Shown here one piece after another: positions 26,758-35,779 of a DNA stretch of 64,000 nt (position 1 is the first letter of the stretch; every line of letters begins with the position of its first letter). The notes beneath the pieces are model-generated. The model was given only the letters and a program-made list of their open reading frames with translations. It did no database searches and was not told the origin of the DNA. Source of the DNA: Bradyrhizobium sp. NP1 (lineage in GTDB: Bacteria > Pseudomonadota > Alphaproteobacteria > Rhizobiales > Xanthobacteraceae); the NCBI RefSeq assembly GCF_030378205.1, contig NZ_CP127385.1, positions 7,542,001-7,606,000 of the forward strand, given 5' to 3'. The translations under genes were made by a program, and so were the position numbers.

Positions 26758-27183
26758 TCATCCGGCCACAACGTGCTCCTGATATTGCGGCAAGCCGTCG
26801 GTAATCGTGAACCAGGGCGCCTTGGAGCCGACGAAGATGTGTGCGGTCGGCCGAATCGAGGGATCGTCAACCAGCGTTCCCATCGCGACATGAGCCCAGG
26901 CGCCCTCGCGGACCACGGAATAGAGCAGAGAGCCGCATCGGCCGCAGTGCGCATCGTGAGCGCTCCCCTCGCCGAAGATCATCAGCCCGTCCTTGCCTTT
27001 CGTGATCGCGAGCCTGTCGCGTTCGATGCCCGCAAACGGCTTGAAGGCCGCGCCCGTCGCACGCCGGCAATTCGAGCAGTGGCAATTTGCGGCGTAGGAG
27101 AATGCGTCCGCTACCGCATAATGCACCGCGCCACACAGGCATTTTCCGGAAAGGGTACGCTTGCACACGCTTGGAGCTGTCAC
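26758..27183 (-). CDS. GFA family (CENP-V/GFA domain) protein
   Basis: The 141-residue protein has the zinc-binding GFA fold: SGKCLCGAVHY, ANCHCSNCRRATGAAF and HCGRCGSLLYS supply the cysteine clusters. The name comes from glutathione-dependent formaldehyde-activating enzyme, but most single-domain members have no proven activity. Translation appears to start at GTG (27183) after GAGAAGCCT. It is transcribed away from the NTF2-like gene. Confidence 0.9.
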   Translation of the reverse strand: MTAPSVCKRTLSGKCLCGAVHYAVADAFSYAANCHCSNCRRATGAAFKPFAGIERDRLAITKGKDGLMIFGEGSAHDAHCGRCGSLLYSVVREGAWAHVAMGTLVDDPSIRPTAHIFVGSKAPWFTITDGLPQYQEHVVAG

Positions 27184-27274
27184 AGGCTTCTCATTTGCTT
27201 TGAATATCGTGCCATAGTGTATCTTACGAATTCGGGGCCGAGTTCAACAAACGACGACATCAGGGAGAGCAACC

Positions 27275-27649
27275 ATGAGTCTGGACCGTTCCACCGTCGA
27301 AGCGGTGGTGAACCACTATTTCGACGGCCTCTATGAAGGCGATGCCGACAAGCTCGGCGCCATCTTCGATCCGTCCGCCGACCTGCGCTGGGTGGAAAAA
27401 GGCGAGCTGCAGGTTCTGCCCGTGCCAGACTGGCTCGATCGCGTACGCAAGCGTCCCTCGGGCAAGGCCGAGGGCAAGAAGCGCGAGGACTTCATCGTCA
27501 CCATCGATCGTTCCGACGACAAGACCGCCTTCGTCAAGCTGCGCTGCCAACTGCCGCCGCGCTATTTCACCGACTATCTGGTGGCGATGAAATTCGGTGA
27601 CGGCTGGAAGATCGTCTCCAAATCCTACCGCTACGACCTGCGCGAGTGA
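27275..27649 (+). CDS. nuclear transport factor 2 family (lumazine-binding-like) protein
   Basis: The 124-residue protein shows an NTF2/SnoaL-like cone fold pattern: the N-terminal helix STVEAVVNHYFDGLYEGD, the strand FDPSADLRWVEKGELQVL and the C-terminal FTDYLVAMKFGDGWKIVSKSY typical of the putative lumazine-binding subgroup. No catalytic residue set can be assigned. The ATG follows GGGAGAGC. Function unknown. Confidence 0.87.
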   Translation: MSLDRSTVEAVVNHYFDGLYEGDADKLGAIFDPSADLRWVEKGELQVLPVPDWLDRVRKRPSGKAEGKKREDFIVTIDRSDDKTAFVKLRCQLPPRYFTDYLVAMKFGDGWKIVSKSYRYDLRE

Positions 27650-27790
27650 TGCGCGGCACGCCGCCGCATTTTCACCCAACGACGCTGCTCTAGGGGAGCG
27701 GACTTGACGTTCGCTACCCCCTCGCCGCAAGGAGCCTGCCGCAGCGGGATACGAATATTAGAATCGGACCACTAGAAACTAGAAACATTC

Positions 27791-28651
27791 ATGCTGATAG
27801 ATCGTCGCTCCGTGTTGGCCACCATGTGGTGGCTGACGGCCGGGCCAGCGCTTGCGCAGACGGCGCCGCCCGCCCTCGAAACTTATGAACGCCAGACCGG
27901 CGGCCGGATCGGTCTCCACGCCGAAGACCTGACGACGGGGGCGACGCTCGCCGCCTGGCGCGCCGACGAGCGTTTCGTGATGTGCAGCACCTTCAAGGCA
28001 TCGCTTGCCGCCTGCGTGCTGTCGCGGGTTGACCGCGGCGAGGACCGGCTGGAAACATCGATACCCTACGGGACGGCCGATCTCCTCGGCTATGCGCCGG
28101 TGGCGAAGGAGAAGCTGTCGGCCGGCGCCATGTCGATCGCCGACATGTGCGGGGCCGCCGTGGAGCTCAGCGACAACACCTGCGCGAATTTGCTGCTGGC
28201 GCGGATCGGCGGGCCGGCGGCATTGACCGCCTTCTGGCGCTCGATCGGCGACACCGTCACGCGGCTGGATCACAACGAGCCTGAGCTCAATCGCTCCCGG
28301 CCGGGCGACCCGAACGACACGACGAGCCCTGCCGCGATGGCGGGCAATTTGCGCCGGCTGCTGTTGGGCGACGCGCTGTCGCCCGACTCGCGCGCACGGC
28401 TGACGGAATGGATGGTGAATTGCAAGACGGGCGCCAACCGGCTGCGGGCCGGGCTGCCGAAGAACTGGAAGATCGCCGACAAGACCGGCAACAACGGCAA
28501 GGATGCGGCCGGCGATATTGCCGTGGTTTGGCCGAAGCCCGATCATCCCGTGCTGATCGCCGCCTACACCCAGGGCGGCAATCCGTCGCCCGCAGAACTA
28601 CAGACGGTATTCGCGGCCATCGGAGGCCTGGTGGCGCAGCGGCTGAGTTGA
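27791..28651 (+). CDS. bla: class A beta-lactamase with Tat-like signal
   Basis: Class A serine beta-lactamases hydrolyse penicillins and cephalosporins in the periplasm. The 286-residue protein starts with a twin-arginine-like leader (DRRSVLAT) and shows all class motifs: CSTFK with nucleophile Ser66 and Lys69, SDN at 127-129, EPELN supplying the general base Glu163, and KTG at 231-233. The cysteine before the nucleophile is present, but the residue after KTG that would pair with it in class A carbapenemases is Asn, so that disulfide is absent. No regulator is adjacent. The ribosome site is weak. Substrate range cannot be predicted. Confidence 0.94.
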   Translation: MLIDRRSVLATMWWLTAGPALAQTAPPALETYERQTGGRIGLHAEDLTTGATLAAWRADERFVMCSTFKASLAACVLSRVDRGEDRLETSIPYGTADLLGYAPVAKEKLSAGAMSIADMCGAAVELSDNTCANLLLARIGGPAALTAFWRSIGDTVTRLDHNEPELNRSRPGDPNDTTSPAAMAGNLRRLLLGDALSPDSRARLTEWMVNCKTGANRLRAGLPKNWKIADKTGNNGKDAAGDIAVVWPKPDHPVLIAAYTQGGNPSPAELQTVFAAIGGLVAQRLS

Positions 28652-28790
28652 CCCGGGTATGCCAGGCCAGCGTTGCCGGCATTGGCCGGAACGGTCACAA
28701 ATTTCCCGGCCGCGGTCGGATCGCATCTCATTTGCGGACACAGCCCAACCGGATTGACCGGACAGGCCTTCCGGGCCAAACCATGAAGCC

Positions 28791-30398
28791 GTGGAAGCGC
28801 GATTTCAGATATTCCTGATCCTCCTCGCGGTACTCGCGGGCACCGCCGTCCTGGCGCGGCGACTCAACATCGCACCGGCGATCCTGCTGATGGTCGCCGG
28901 CATCGCGCTCGCCTTCGTGCCGGGCATGCCCTCGGTCGAATTGCCGCCGGAGCTCGTGCTGCTGGTGGTGCTGCCGCCCTTGATCTATTCGGCGGGCGTC
29001 GCGATGAGCTGGCGCGAGTTCAAATACAGTCTGCGCCCCATCATCCTGCTCGCGGTTGGCTGCGTCATCTTCACCGCCTTCGCGGTGGCCGCTGCAACCC
29101 ACTATTTGATCGGGCTGCCGTGGAGCGTCGGCTTCCTGCTCGGGGCCATCGTCGCGCCTCCCGACGTGGTCGCGCCGCTCGCGATCGCGCGCAAGCTCGG
29201 GCTGCCGCGCCGCATGCTGGTCGTGCTCGAGGGCGAGGGGCTCGCCAACGACGCCACCGCGCTGATCCTCTACCGCTTCGCCGTGGTCGCGATCACGACC
29301 GGCACCTTCTCGCTATCGAAGGCAACCGGCACCTTCCTCGCCATCGTCGCCTGCGAGGTGCTGTTCGGCATAGCGGTCGGCTGGGTGAGCCTGCGGGCGC
29401 GGCACTATGCGCGCGATCCGCAGGTCGAGATCACGCTGTCGCTGATCACGCCCTATCTCGCCTACTGGGTGCCCGAGCATTCCGGCGGCTCCGGCGTGAT
29501 CGCAACCGTCGCCTGCGGGCTCTATATGAGCTGGAACGGCCCGCTCTGGATATCGGCGGCGACGCGCCTGCAGGGCGTCTTCTTCTGGAACCTGATCATC
29601 TACCTGATCGAGGGGCTGTTGTTCCTGCTCACGGGATTCCAGATGCGCTCAATCCTGGAAAGATCGAAGGCGTTTCCGCTCGACGACATCCTGTGGGTCA
29701 TTGCGCTGGTGGTGGCGATCATCATCGTCGCGCGCTTCGCCTGGACCTATCCGGCGATCTATGTGCCGCGCTGGATCAGCGCCAACCTGCGCGCACGCGA
29801 TCCCGCGCCGAGCTGGCGATGGACGTTCATCCTGTCGTTCACCGGCGTGCGCGGCGCGGTGTCGCTCGCGGCCGCGCTGGCGCTGCCCTTTGCGCTCGAA
29901 AGCGGTGACGCATTTCCCTATCGCGACCTGATCCTGTTCGTCGCCTTCGGCGTCATCATCGTCACGCTGATCGGGCTCGGCCTCACCCTGCCGCTGGTGG
30001 TGCGCTGGCTCGGCGTCGCCAAGACCGCGCGCGCCGAGTACCGCGCCGAGCATGAATCCGAGATCGCGGCCCGCCGCGAGGCGCTCGATGCCGCGCTCAA
30101 ATCGCTCGACGCCATCACCGAAGACCGCAACCTCTCCGACGAGGTGGTCCGCCTGCTGCGCGCGCGGCACGAAATACGCACCACCCAGCTTCCCGACTCG
30201 CTCGACCCCGACCACCACGACGTCTCAGTGACGGGGACGGCGCTGACGCGCGAGCTGATCGCGGATGAGCGCAAATTCATCCACGGCCTGTTGCGCGACG
30301 GCAAGATCACCGACGAGGTCAGGCGGCGGATCGAGCGCGACCTCGACCTCGAGGAAGCAAGCCTCGCCAACCGCGAATACCGGCCGACGTCGCTGTAG
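28791..30398 (+). CDS. cation:proton antiporter, CPA1 family (NhaP-like)
   Basis: The 535-residue protein has about twelve hydrophobic helices in its first 400 residues with CPA1 features GAIVAPPDVVAPLAIARKLG, VVLEGEGLANDATALILYRF and FTGVRGAVSLAAALALP. A charged cytoplasmic tail of about 130 residues follows. These proteins exchange Na+ or K+ for H+. Translation seems to start at GTG 28791, as the nearby ATG at 28783 is out of frame; the ribosome site is not obvious. Ion specificity is unknown. Confidence 0.93.
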   Translation: MEARFQIFLILLAVLAGTAVLARRLNIAPAILLMVAGIALAFVPGMPSVELPPELVLLVVLPPLIYSAGVAMSWREFKYSLRPIILLAVGCVIFTAFAVAAATHYLIGLPWSVGFLLGAIVAPPDVVAPLAIARKLGLPRRMLVVLEGEGLANDATALILYRFAVVAITTGTFSLSKATGTFLAIVACEVLFGIAVGWVSLRARHYARDPQVEITLSLITPYLAYWVPEHSGGSGVIATVACGLYMSWNGPLWISAATRLQGVFFWNLIIYLIEGLLFLLTGFQMRSILERSKAFPLDDILWVIALVVAIIIVARFAWTYPAIYVPRWISANLRARDPAPSWRWTFILSFTGVRGAVSLAAALALPFALESGDAFPYRDLILFVAFGVIIVTLIGLGLTLPLVVRWLGVAKTARAEYRAEHESEIAARREALDAALKSLDAITEDRNLSDEVVRLLRARHEIRTTQLPDSLDPDHHDVSVTGTALTRELIADERKFIHGLLRDGKITDEVRRRIERDLDLEEASLANREYRPTSL

Positions 30399-30712
30399 CA
30401 TTTCGTCGACGAAATTTTCATGTTTCGACCCTTCGCGTTGCCTCGCGCCATGCTGCATCGCGAGAGATAACGCGTCCGGCGTTTCTATGTTGTGCGATCA
30501 GCGACCTGCCCCTATCGTAGCGCGCAAGAAGCCGGGGAAGAGACGTTGCAAAGCGCGCCGGACACCGCAGCCAGATTGATGTCGCAAAGCCCGATGCGGC
30601 GCGCGACATGGCGTTTTCGGCGGCCGGCAAGACCGGCCATGCCGGCACCGACCTCCCAATCTCCGTTCATCTCGCTGCAAAATCCCCTCACAGCCACCCT
30701 CGGGAGGTCCCC
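30399..30712. other. intergenic region before the flavo-dehydrogenase operon
   Basis: This 314-base gap has no convincing gene. A perfect 16-bp palindrome, ATTTCGTCGACGAAAT (30400-30415), begins two bases after the antiporter stop and may be a terminator stem or operator. The promoter for the downstream three-gene operon should lie near its 3' end; CGGGAGG is the ribosome site for the first gene. Confidence 0.5.
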
Positions 30713-31426
30713 ATGACGGACGACACCGTTCCACGCCGCCAGTTCCTGCTCGGCGCAGGCCTTGCGGGGACCGCGCTTGCCGCCGGCCTCGCCGAGCCGG
30801 CGCAGGCGCAACAGCCGAAACCTGAGGCGGCCGCGGCGCAGCCTGCGCCGGAAGAACCGTTCGTCACGCTGACCGCGCCGGAAGCAGCCTTCATCGTCGC
30901 GGCGGTCGACACGCTGATCCCGGCCGACGAGCTTTCGCCCTCGGGCAGCGAGTGCGGCTGCGCCGTCTTCATCGACCGCCAGCTCGGCAGCGCCTGGGGC
31001 GGCGGCGCCAAGATGTATCGCGGAGGGCCTTATCTGAAAGGCAAGCCCGAGCAGGGCTATCAGCTGGCGCTGACGCCGCGCGAATATTTCTCAGCAGGCA
31101 TTGCCGCAGCCAATGCCTGGACGCGCAAGACCCATGGCAAGGATTTCGACCGGCTCGACGCGCCCGATCGCGTTACGGCACTGAAGGCGATGGAAGAGGG
31201 CAAGGCGCAGTTCGAGAATTTCGACGCGCGCGCCTTCTTCGCGCAATTGCATGGGATCACCATGGCCGGCTTCTTCGCCGATCCGGTCTATGGCGGCAAC
31301 CGCGACAAGGTCGGCTGGAAGCTGCTCGGCTTTCCCGGACTGCCCGCCACCTATGCCGACAAGATCGATACCTATCGCGACAAGCGCTATGTCGCCGAGC
31401 CGCAGTCGATCGCGGACTTTTCCTAA
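30713..31426 (+). CDS. gluconate 2-dehydrogenase subunit 3 family protein (small subunit, Tat-exported)
   Basis: This 237-residue protein has a twin-arginine signal (PRRQFLLGAG) with an Ala-rich hydrophobic core ending near AEPAQAQ, then a gluconate 2-dehydrogenase subunit 3 domain starting FVTLTAPEAAFIVAAVDTLI. In FAD-dependent alcohol and sugar dehydrogenase complexes the small subunit carries the Tat signal and brings the cofactor-loaded large subunit through the membrane. The GMC flavoprotein gene follows after 12 bases and a cytochrome c gene after that. CGGGAGG precedes the ATG. Confidence 0.93.
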   Translation: MTDDTVPRRQFLLGAGLAGTALAAGLAEPAQAQQPKPEAAAAQPAPEEPFVTLTAPEAAFIVAAVDTLIPADELSPSGSECGCAVFIDRQLGSAWGGGAKMYRGGPYLKGKPEQGYQLALTPREYFSAGIAAANAWTRKTHGKDFDRLDAPDRVTALKAMEEGKAQFENFDARAFFAQLHGITMAGFFADPVYGGNRDKVGWKLLGFPGLPATYADKIDTYRDKRYVAEPQSIADFS

Positions 31427-31438
31427 TAGGAGGCGGCG

Positions 31439-33208
31439 ATGGCCACAAGATTGAAGGACGTCGACGCCGTCGTGATCGGCATGGGCTTCTCGGGCGCGAT
31501 CCTGTCGCGCGAGCTGACCAAGGCCGGCCTCAACGTGGTCGGGCTCGAACGCGGCGCCGACCGCAATCCGGCGGAGGAATTCACGCTGACGCGGCTGCGC
31601 GACGAGCTGCGCTATGTGGCGCGGCTCGAATTGATGCAGGACAATTCGATCGACACCGTCACCTTCCGCAATGCGCCCGACGAGCTCGCGCTGCCGATCC
31701 GCCGCTTCGGCGCCTTCCTGCCCGGCGAGGGCGTCGGCGGCACCGGCATCCACTGGGGCGCGCTGCACTGGCGCTTCCTGCCGACCGACTTCCGCATCCG
31801 CAGCGCGCTGGCCGAAAAATACGGCGCCAAGGCCATCCCGGATACGATGACCATCCAGGACTGGCCGGTCAGCTATGACGAGCTCGAGCCGCATTATGAT
31901 CGCTTCGACAAGCTCTGCGGCGTGTCGGGCCAGGCCGGAAATTTGCGCGGCAAGGTGATCGCCGGCGGCAACCCGTTCGAGGGCCCGCGCAGCGACCACT
32001 ATCCCAACAAGCCGATCAAGACCGCGGCAGGGCCCGCGATGTTCAGCGCGGCGGCAACCAGCCTCGGCTATCACCCGTTCCCGATTCCGACCGCGACATC
32101 GAGCGCGCCCTATGTGAACCCCGAAGGCATCACGCTCGGCGCCTGCGAATATTGCGGCCACTGCAACCGCACCGCGTGCGAGGCCAACGCCAAGGCCTCG
32201 CCCAACGTCAACATCATGCCGGTCTTGCGCAGCGAACCGAAATTCGAGCTGCGCACGCGCGTGTTCGTGACACGAATGATTTACGACAGAGAGGCCAAGC
32301 GCGTGAGCGGCGTGGTCTACACCGACATGAAGACCGGCGAGGAATATGAGCAGCCGGCGGGGCTCGTCGTGCTGTCGTCCTTCGTGTTCGGCAACACCCA
32401 GCAATTGCTGCTCGCCGGGATCGGCGAGCCCTACGATCCCAAGACCGGCAGGGGCGTCGTCGGCAAGAACTACTGCTATCAGTTCGAGGCCGGCGGCGAA
32501 GCCTTCTTCGAGGGCCGCGAATTCAACCCGTTCATGGGCGCGCCCGGCATGGCGACCGCATTCGACGATCTCAACGGCGAGAATTTCGACCATTCCGGGC
32601 TCGGCTTCTTCGGCGGCGGCTATGTCGCCTGCATCAATGGCGGCGCGCCGCCGATCGGCGGCCGCGTGCTGCCGAAGGGCGAGCCGCGCTGGGGTGCGGG
32701 ATGGAAGCAGGCGGAGGCGAAGTGGTACCGCTGCAACACCCGCTTCAACACGCAGGGCTCGGTCTATGCCCACCGCGACAACTTCATGGATCTCGACCCC
32801 ACCTACAGGGATGCGCTGGGCCGGCCGATGATCCGGCTGACCTACAACGCCACCGAGAACGATCACAAGATGTCGCGCTATCTGGTCGAGAAGCTCGATG
32901 CCGTGGTCAAGGCAATGAATCCCACCCATTACGCCCTGCACAACCGGCCGAAGAACTTCACCATCGTGCCCTACCAATCCACCCACTGCACCGGCGGCAC
33001 GATCATGGGAACCGATCCGAAGTCGAGCGTGGTCAACCGCTATTTGCAGGCGTGGGGCGCGCACAATCTGTTCGTCCAGGGCGCCTCGGTGTTTCCGCAG
33101 CAGCACGGCTACAATCCGACCGGCACGCTCGGCGCGCTGGCCTACTGGTCGGCCAAAGCCATCACCGAAAAATACCTCAAGAGCCCTGGTCCGCTGGTGC
33201 AGGCATGA
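31439..33208 (+). CDS. GMC-family flavoprotein dehydrogenase (large subunit)
   Basis: The 589-residue protein has an N-terminal FAD-binding motif (AVVIGMGFSGAILSREL), GEGVGGTGIHWGALHW, a cysteine-rich segment CEYCGHCNRTACEANAKASP compatible with an Fe-S cluster as in FAD-glucose dehydrogenases, and the C-terminal GMC signature HGYNPTGTLGALAYWSA with the active-site His-Asn pair. It lacks its own signal peptide, consistent with piggy-back Tat export by the upstream small subunit. AGGAGG precedes the start. The substrate (sugar, gluconate or alcohol) is not determined. Confidence 0.94.
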   Translation: MATRLKDVDAVVIGMGFSGAILSRELTKAGLNVVGLERGADRNPAEEFTLTRLRDELRYVARLELMQDNSIDTVTFRNAPDELALPIRRFGAFLPGEGVGGTGIHWGALHWRFLPTDFRIRSALAEKYGAKAIPDTMTIQDWPVSYDELEPHYDRFDKLCGVSGQAGNLRGKVIAGGNPFEGPRSDHYPNKPIKTAAGPAMFSAAATSLGYHPFPIPTATSSAPYVNPEGITLGACEYCGHCNRTACEANAKASPNVNIMPVLRSEPKFELRTRVFVTRMIYDREAKRVSGVVYTDMKTGEEYEQPAGLVVLSSFVFGNTQQLLLAGIGEPYDPKTGRGVVGKNYCYQFEAGGEAFFEGREFNPFMGAPGMATAFDDLNGENFDHSGLGFFGGGYVACINGGAPPIGGRVLPKGEPRWGAGWKQAEAKWYRCNTRFNTQGSVYAHRDNFMDLDPTYRDALGRPMIRLTYNATENDHKMSRYLVEKLDAVVKAMNPTHYALHNRPKNFTIVPYQSTHCTGGTIMGTDPKSSVVNRYLQAWGAHNLFVQGASVFPQQHGYNPTGTLGALAYWSAKAITEKYLKSPGPLVQA

Positions 33209-33247
33209 CCGGAGCAAGGCACGATCAGGGACATTGAGGGGGTATCG

Positions 33248-33619
33248 ATGAGCATCTTGTTGTCGCGCTGCCGCGTGCTGGCCGCTGTTGTTCTCGCGTT
33301 CGCGGCGACGCCGGCCGTGGCCGCGGACGCCGAGCACGGCAAGGCGCTGTTTGGCACTTGCGCCGCCTGTCACGCCGATCGTGCGGACGCGCTGGGTCCG
33401 AGCCTGAAGGGCGTGTTCGGCCGCAAATCGGCTTCGCTCGACAATTTCCGCTACTCGAATCCGATGAAGCGCGCCAATCTCGTCTGGGACGAGGACAATT
33501 TGCGCGCCTATATCAGCGACCCGCAAGCCAAGGTGAAGGGCAACCGCATGCCCTATGGCGGCATGACCGATCCCAAGGACGTCGACGACGTCGTCGCGTA
33601 TCTGAAGACGCTGAACTAG
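33248..33619 (+). CDS. periplasmic cytochrome c
   Basis: This 123-residue class I cytochrome c has a signal peptide ending AATPAVAAD, a single haem motif CAACH and an axial methionine in KGNRMPYGGM. It resembles the mono-haem c-type cytochromes of the cytochrome c550 group. It is the third gene of the flavo-dehydrogenase operon (39-base gap), where it probably accepts electrons from the GMC subunit and passes them to the respiratory chain; known FAD-dehydrogenases more often have a tri-haem subunit. Confidence 0.93.
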   Translation: MSILLSRCRVLAAVVLAFAATPAVAADAEHGKALFGTCAACHADRADALGPSLKGVFGRKSASLDNFRYSNPMKRANLVWDEDNLRAYISDPQAKVKGNRMPYGGMTDPKDVDDVVAYLKTLN

Positions 33620-33635
33620 CGCGTCCCGGCGTCGA

Positions 33636-34319
33636 TCAGTAGCTTCGCATGATCATCGGCAGCGCGCGGCCGTCGTCGTCCCATGTGCCGAGGCCGGGAA
33701 CGACGGCATCGGCACCGACGAAGGCCTTGCACTCCGCGCTTGCGATCCGATGCAGCAGCGAGACGCTTTCCAACGGCGGCCGCAATTCGCATCCCGGCAC
33801 CGACGCCACCAGTGATCGCAGGTCGCCATCCGTCACCGCGGAATCATCGTCGAAGGCCAGCGGCTGGATCACCCCGCGCCCCTCCTGCCAGACGATCTCC
33901 AATCCGCCCGACTTGAAGCGCAATCGGCACGACCGCCCGTTGGCTGACAAACACGCCAGGTCCAGTCCGTCGTCATCGGCCGCCAATGAGAGCACCGGCA
34001 TCTCGAGCGCGCGCGAGAGCAGCAGGTTGAGATTGACGAATCGGCGCCGGAACGGCGACGCCCGCCGCTGGCGCAGCAATGCCTCATAGAGGGCATTCAA
34101 GGGTGCCGTTTCATCCGATAATTCCTCCGCGAGGTCGAGAGATCGGGGCAAGCGCGCGAAGGGATACGCGGGCGCACGATCGCTGCCGAAGACATCGATG
34201 AGAACGGCGTGGCAGACCGGGTCGCGATAGGCGGCCCAGCCGAGCGAGCGCGGCAGGCGGGCGAGCAACTGCGCCGACGGCTCAGCCCGCACGACATGCG
34301 CCACCACGAGACTGCCCAT
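33636..34319 (-). CDS. hypothetical protein, 227 residues
   Basis: I do not recognise a family. It is soluble with no signal peptide or membrane helix. A short segment RLPRSL occurs twice in the first 60 residues (ARLPRSLGWA and ARLPRSLDLA), and there are two cysteines in its second half apart from CHAVLID. It starts 15 bases after the stop of the Rieske oxygenase gene on the same strand, so it may be in its operon. Its 3' end is convergent with the cytochrome gene. Confidence 0.75.
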   Translation of the reverse strand: MGSLVVAHVVRAEPSAQLLARLPRSLGWAAYRDPVCHAVLIDVFGSDRAPAYPFARLPRSLDLAEELSDETAPLNALYEALLRQRRASPFRRRFVNLNLLLSRALEMPVLSLAADDDGLDLACLSANGRSCRLRFKSGGLEIVWQEGRGVIQPLAFDDDSAVTDGDLRSLVASVPGCELRPPLESVSLLHRIASAECKAFVGADAVVPGLGTWDDDGRALPMIMRSY

Positions 34320-34334
34320 GTCCGGGCGACCGCC

Positions 34335-35672
34335 CTACTCCGCCGCCGCCGCGCGCGGCTTGCCGACGAAGCCCGCGGCATCCCCGAAGCGCTCGACCAT
34401 CACGGCCGCGAGATCCTTGGCCTTGTGCGTGACGCAGCCGCCGGAACGCACGGTGTAGCGGTCCTGGTGGGCAAGATGCGGCGGGGCCTCCCCCGCCTGC
34501 AACGCGCGCGCCGCATCCATCAGCAGTTTCCTGAAATGCATGATGCCGAGATCGGTGGGGCCGAGATGCTCGCGGGTGCGGTCGGCGATCGGCCCCTGGC
34601 TGTCCTGTACGGCGGCATCCTGTTCGGAGACGCCCTTGATGCCGGTATAGCTGCTGGTCTTCTGCAGCTTGCGATCGATCAGATAGTCGTTCCTCTTGTT
34701 GCGCAGCGGCACGTAGTTCTCGTCGACCTCGGCGATTACGCCATTGCCGCGGTCATAGGCCGCGCGCTCGTCCTCGGTCAGCGGCCGCTCCGGATTCCAG
34801 GCGTAGGTATAGATCCAGCAATTGGTATCGGTGACCGGCACGAAGCTCTGGCCGAAGATGTTTTCGCCCGGCATCGCGCTCGGCGCGTAGGCGTGCACCG
34901 GCATCAGGAACTGGGCGATGCGCCAATAGATGTTGTCGCTGTCCGTGAGCCTGCCGCCCGCGATCGTCAGCCCCGCTTCGTGCGGACTGATCTTGATGAC
35001 CGGACGTGGGTCCTGCGCGATCCAGCGCATCTGATCCGTGCTCATGCGCACCAGCGGGTTCACGAAGTGCTTCTTGATGTCGAGGATCTCGTTCTCTTCC
35101 TTGTCGAAGGCAAGATGCGCGAAGGTGAAATGCGCGGTGTCGATCGAGCCTTCGAGCGCCTGCACCCAGTTGCAGTCCTGCCATTTCTTGCTGACGTAGC
35201 GGTGCGCGGGCGGCAGCAGCGCCATCTCGAGCGCTGGCAGCTCCGGCATCGCGTCCGCGGGGCCCATATAGGCCCAGATCATCTCGCCCCATTCGCGCGC
35301 CGGATAGGATTTTGTCCGGATCAGGTCCTTGGCGTTGAGATCGGGATAGGAGGTCGGCATGTCGACGCAGCGGCCGTCGGTGTCGAACTTCCAGCCGTGA
35401 TAGACGCAGCGGATGCCGCACTCCTCGTTGCGGCCGAGCCAGAGATTGGCGCCGCGATGCGGGCAATACTGGTCGACGACGCCGACCACGCCCCTGCTGT
35501 CGCGAAAGGCGAGCAGCTCCTCGCCCATGACCGTGATCTTTTTCGGCTCGCCGTCGGCCTCCGGCAACTCCTCCGACAGCAGCACCGGGATCCAGAACCG
35601 CCGCAGCAATTCGCCCATGCCGGTTCCTGCGCCCGATTCGGTCAGGAATTTGTTGTCCTCCGCGCGCAGCAT
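34335..35672 (-). CDS. Rieske 2Fe-2S aromatic ring-hydroxylating oxygenase, phthalate 4,5-dioxygenase type
   Basis: The 445-residue protein has an N-terminal Rieske domain with Cys70-Pro-His72 (QYCPHRGANLWLG) and Cys89-x2-His92 (RCVYHGWKF), and a catalytic domain with the mononuclear iron ligands in GSIDTAHFTFAH. Overall it resembles phthalate dioxygenase-type oxygenases. Such enzymes add oxygen to aromatic rings or demethylate methoxyaromatics using a separate reductase, but no reductase gene lies next to it. The substrate is unknown; the pca genes 16 kb away offer a possible downstream route. Confidence 0.92.
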   Translation of the reverse strand: MLRAEDNKFLTESGAGTGMGELLRRFWIPVLLSEELPEADGEPKKITVMGEELLAFRDSRGVVGVVDQYCPHRGANLWLGRNEECGIRCVYHGWKFDTDGRCVDMPTSYPDLNAKDLIRTKSYPAREWGEMIWAYMGPADAMPELPALEMALLPPAHRYVSKKWQDCNWVQALEGSIDTAHFTFAHLAFDKEENEILDIKKHFVNPLVRMSTDQMRWIAQDPRPVIKISPHEAGLTIAGGRLTDSDNIYWRIAQFLMPVHAYAPSAMPGENIFGQSFVPVTDTNCWIYTYAWNPERPLTEDERAAYDRGNGVIAEVDENYVPLRNKRNDYLIDRKLQKTSSYTGIKGVSEQDAAVQDSQGPIADRTREHLGPTDLGIMHFRKLLMDAARALQAGEAPPHLAHQDRYTVRSGGCVTHKAKDLAAVMVERFGDAAGFVGKPRAAAAE

Positions 35673-35779
35673 GGCGGCCTCCCGGACCTCTGTCTTGCTT
35701 TGACAGAAGCTTGGCGCAGGCGAGACGGAGCGTCAATGCGCCTGTGCCGTCCGTCAGAGGCCGGGCCGCCCGGGTCCGA

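Noticed and set aside
27791..28651. Class A carbapenemase
   Set aside because: The cysteine before the nucleophile is present, but the partner after KTG is Asn, so the disulfide typical of those enzymes cannot form.
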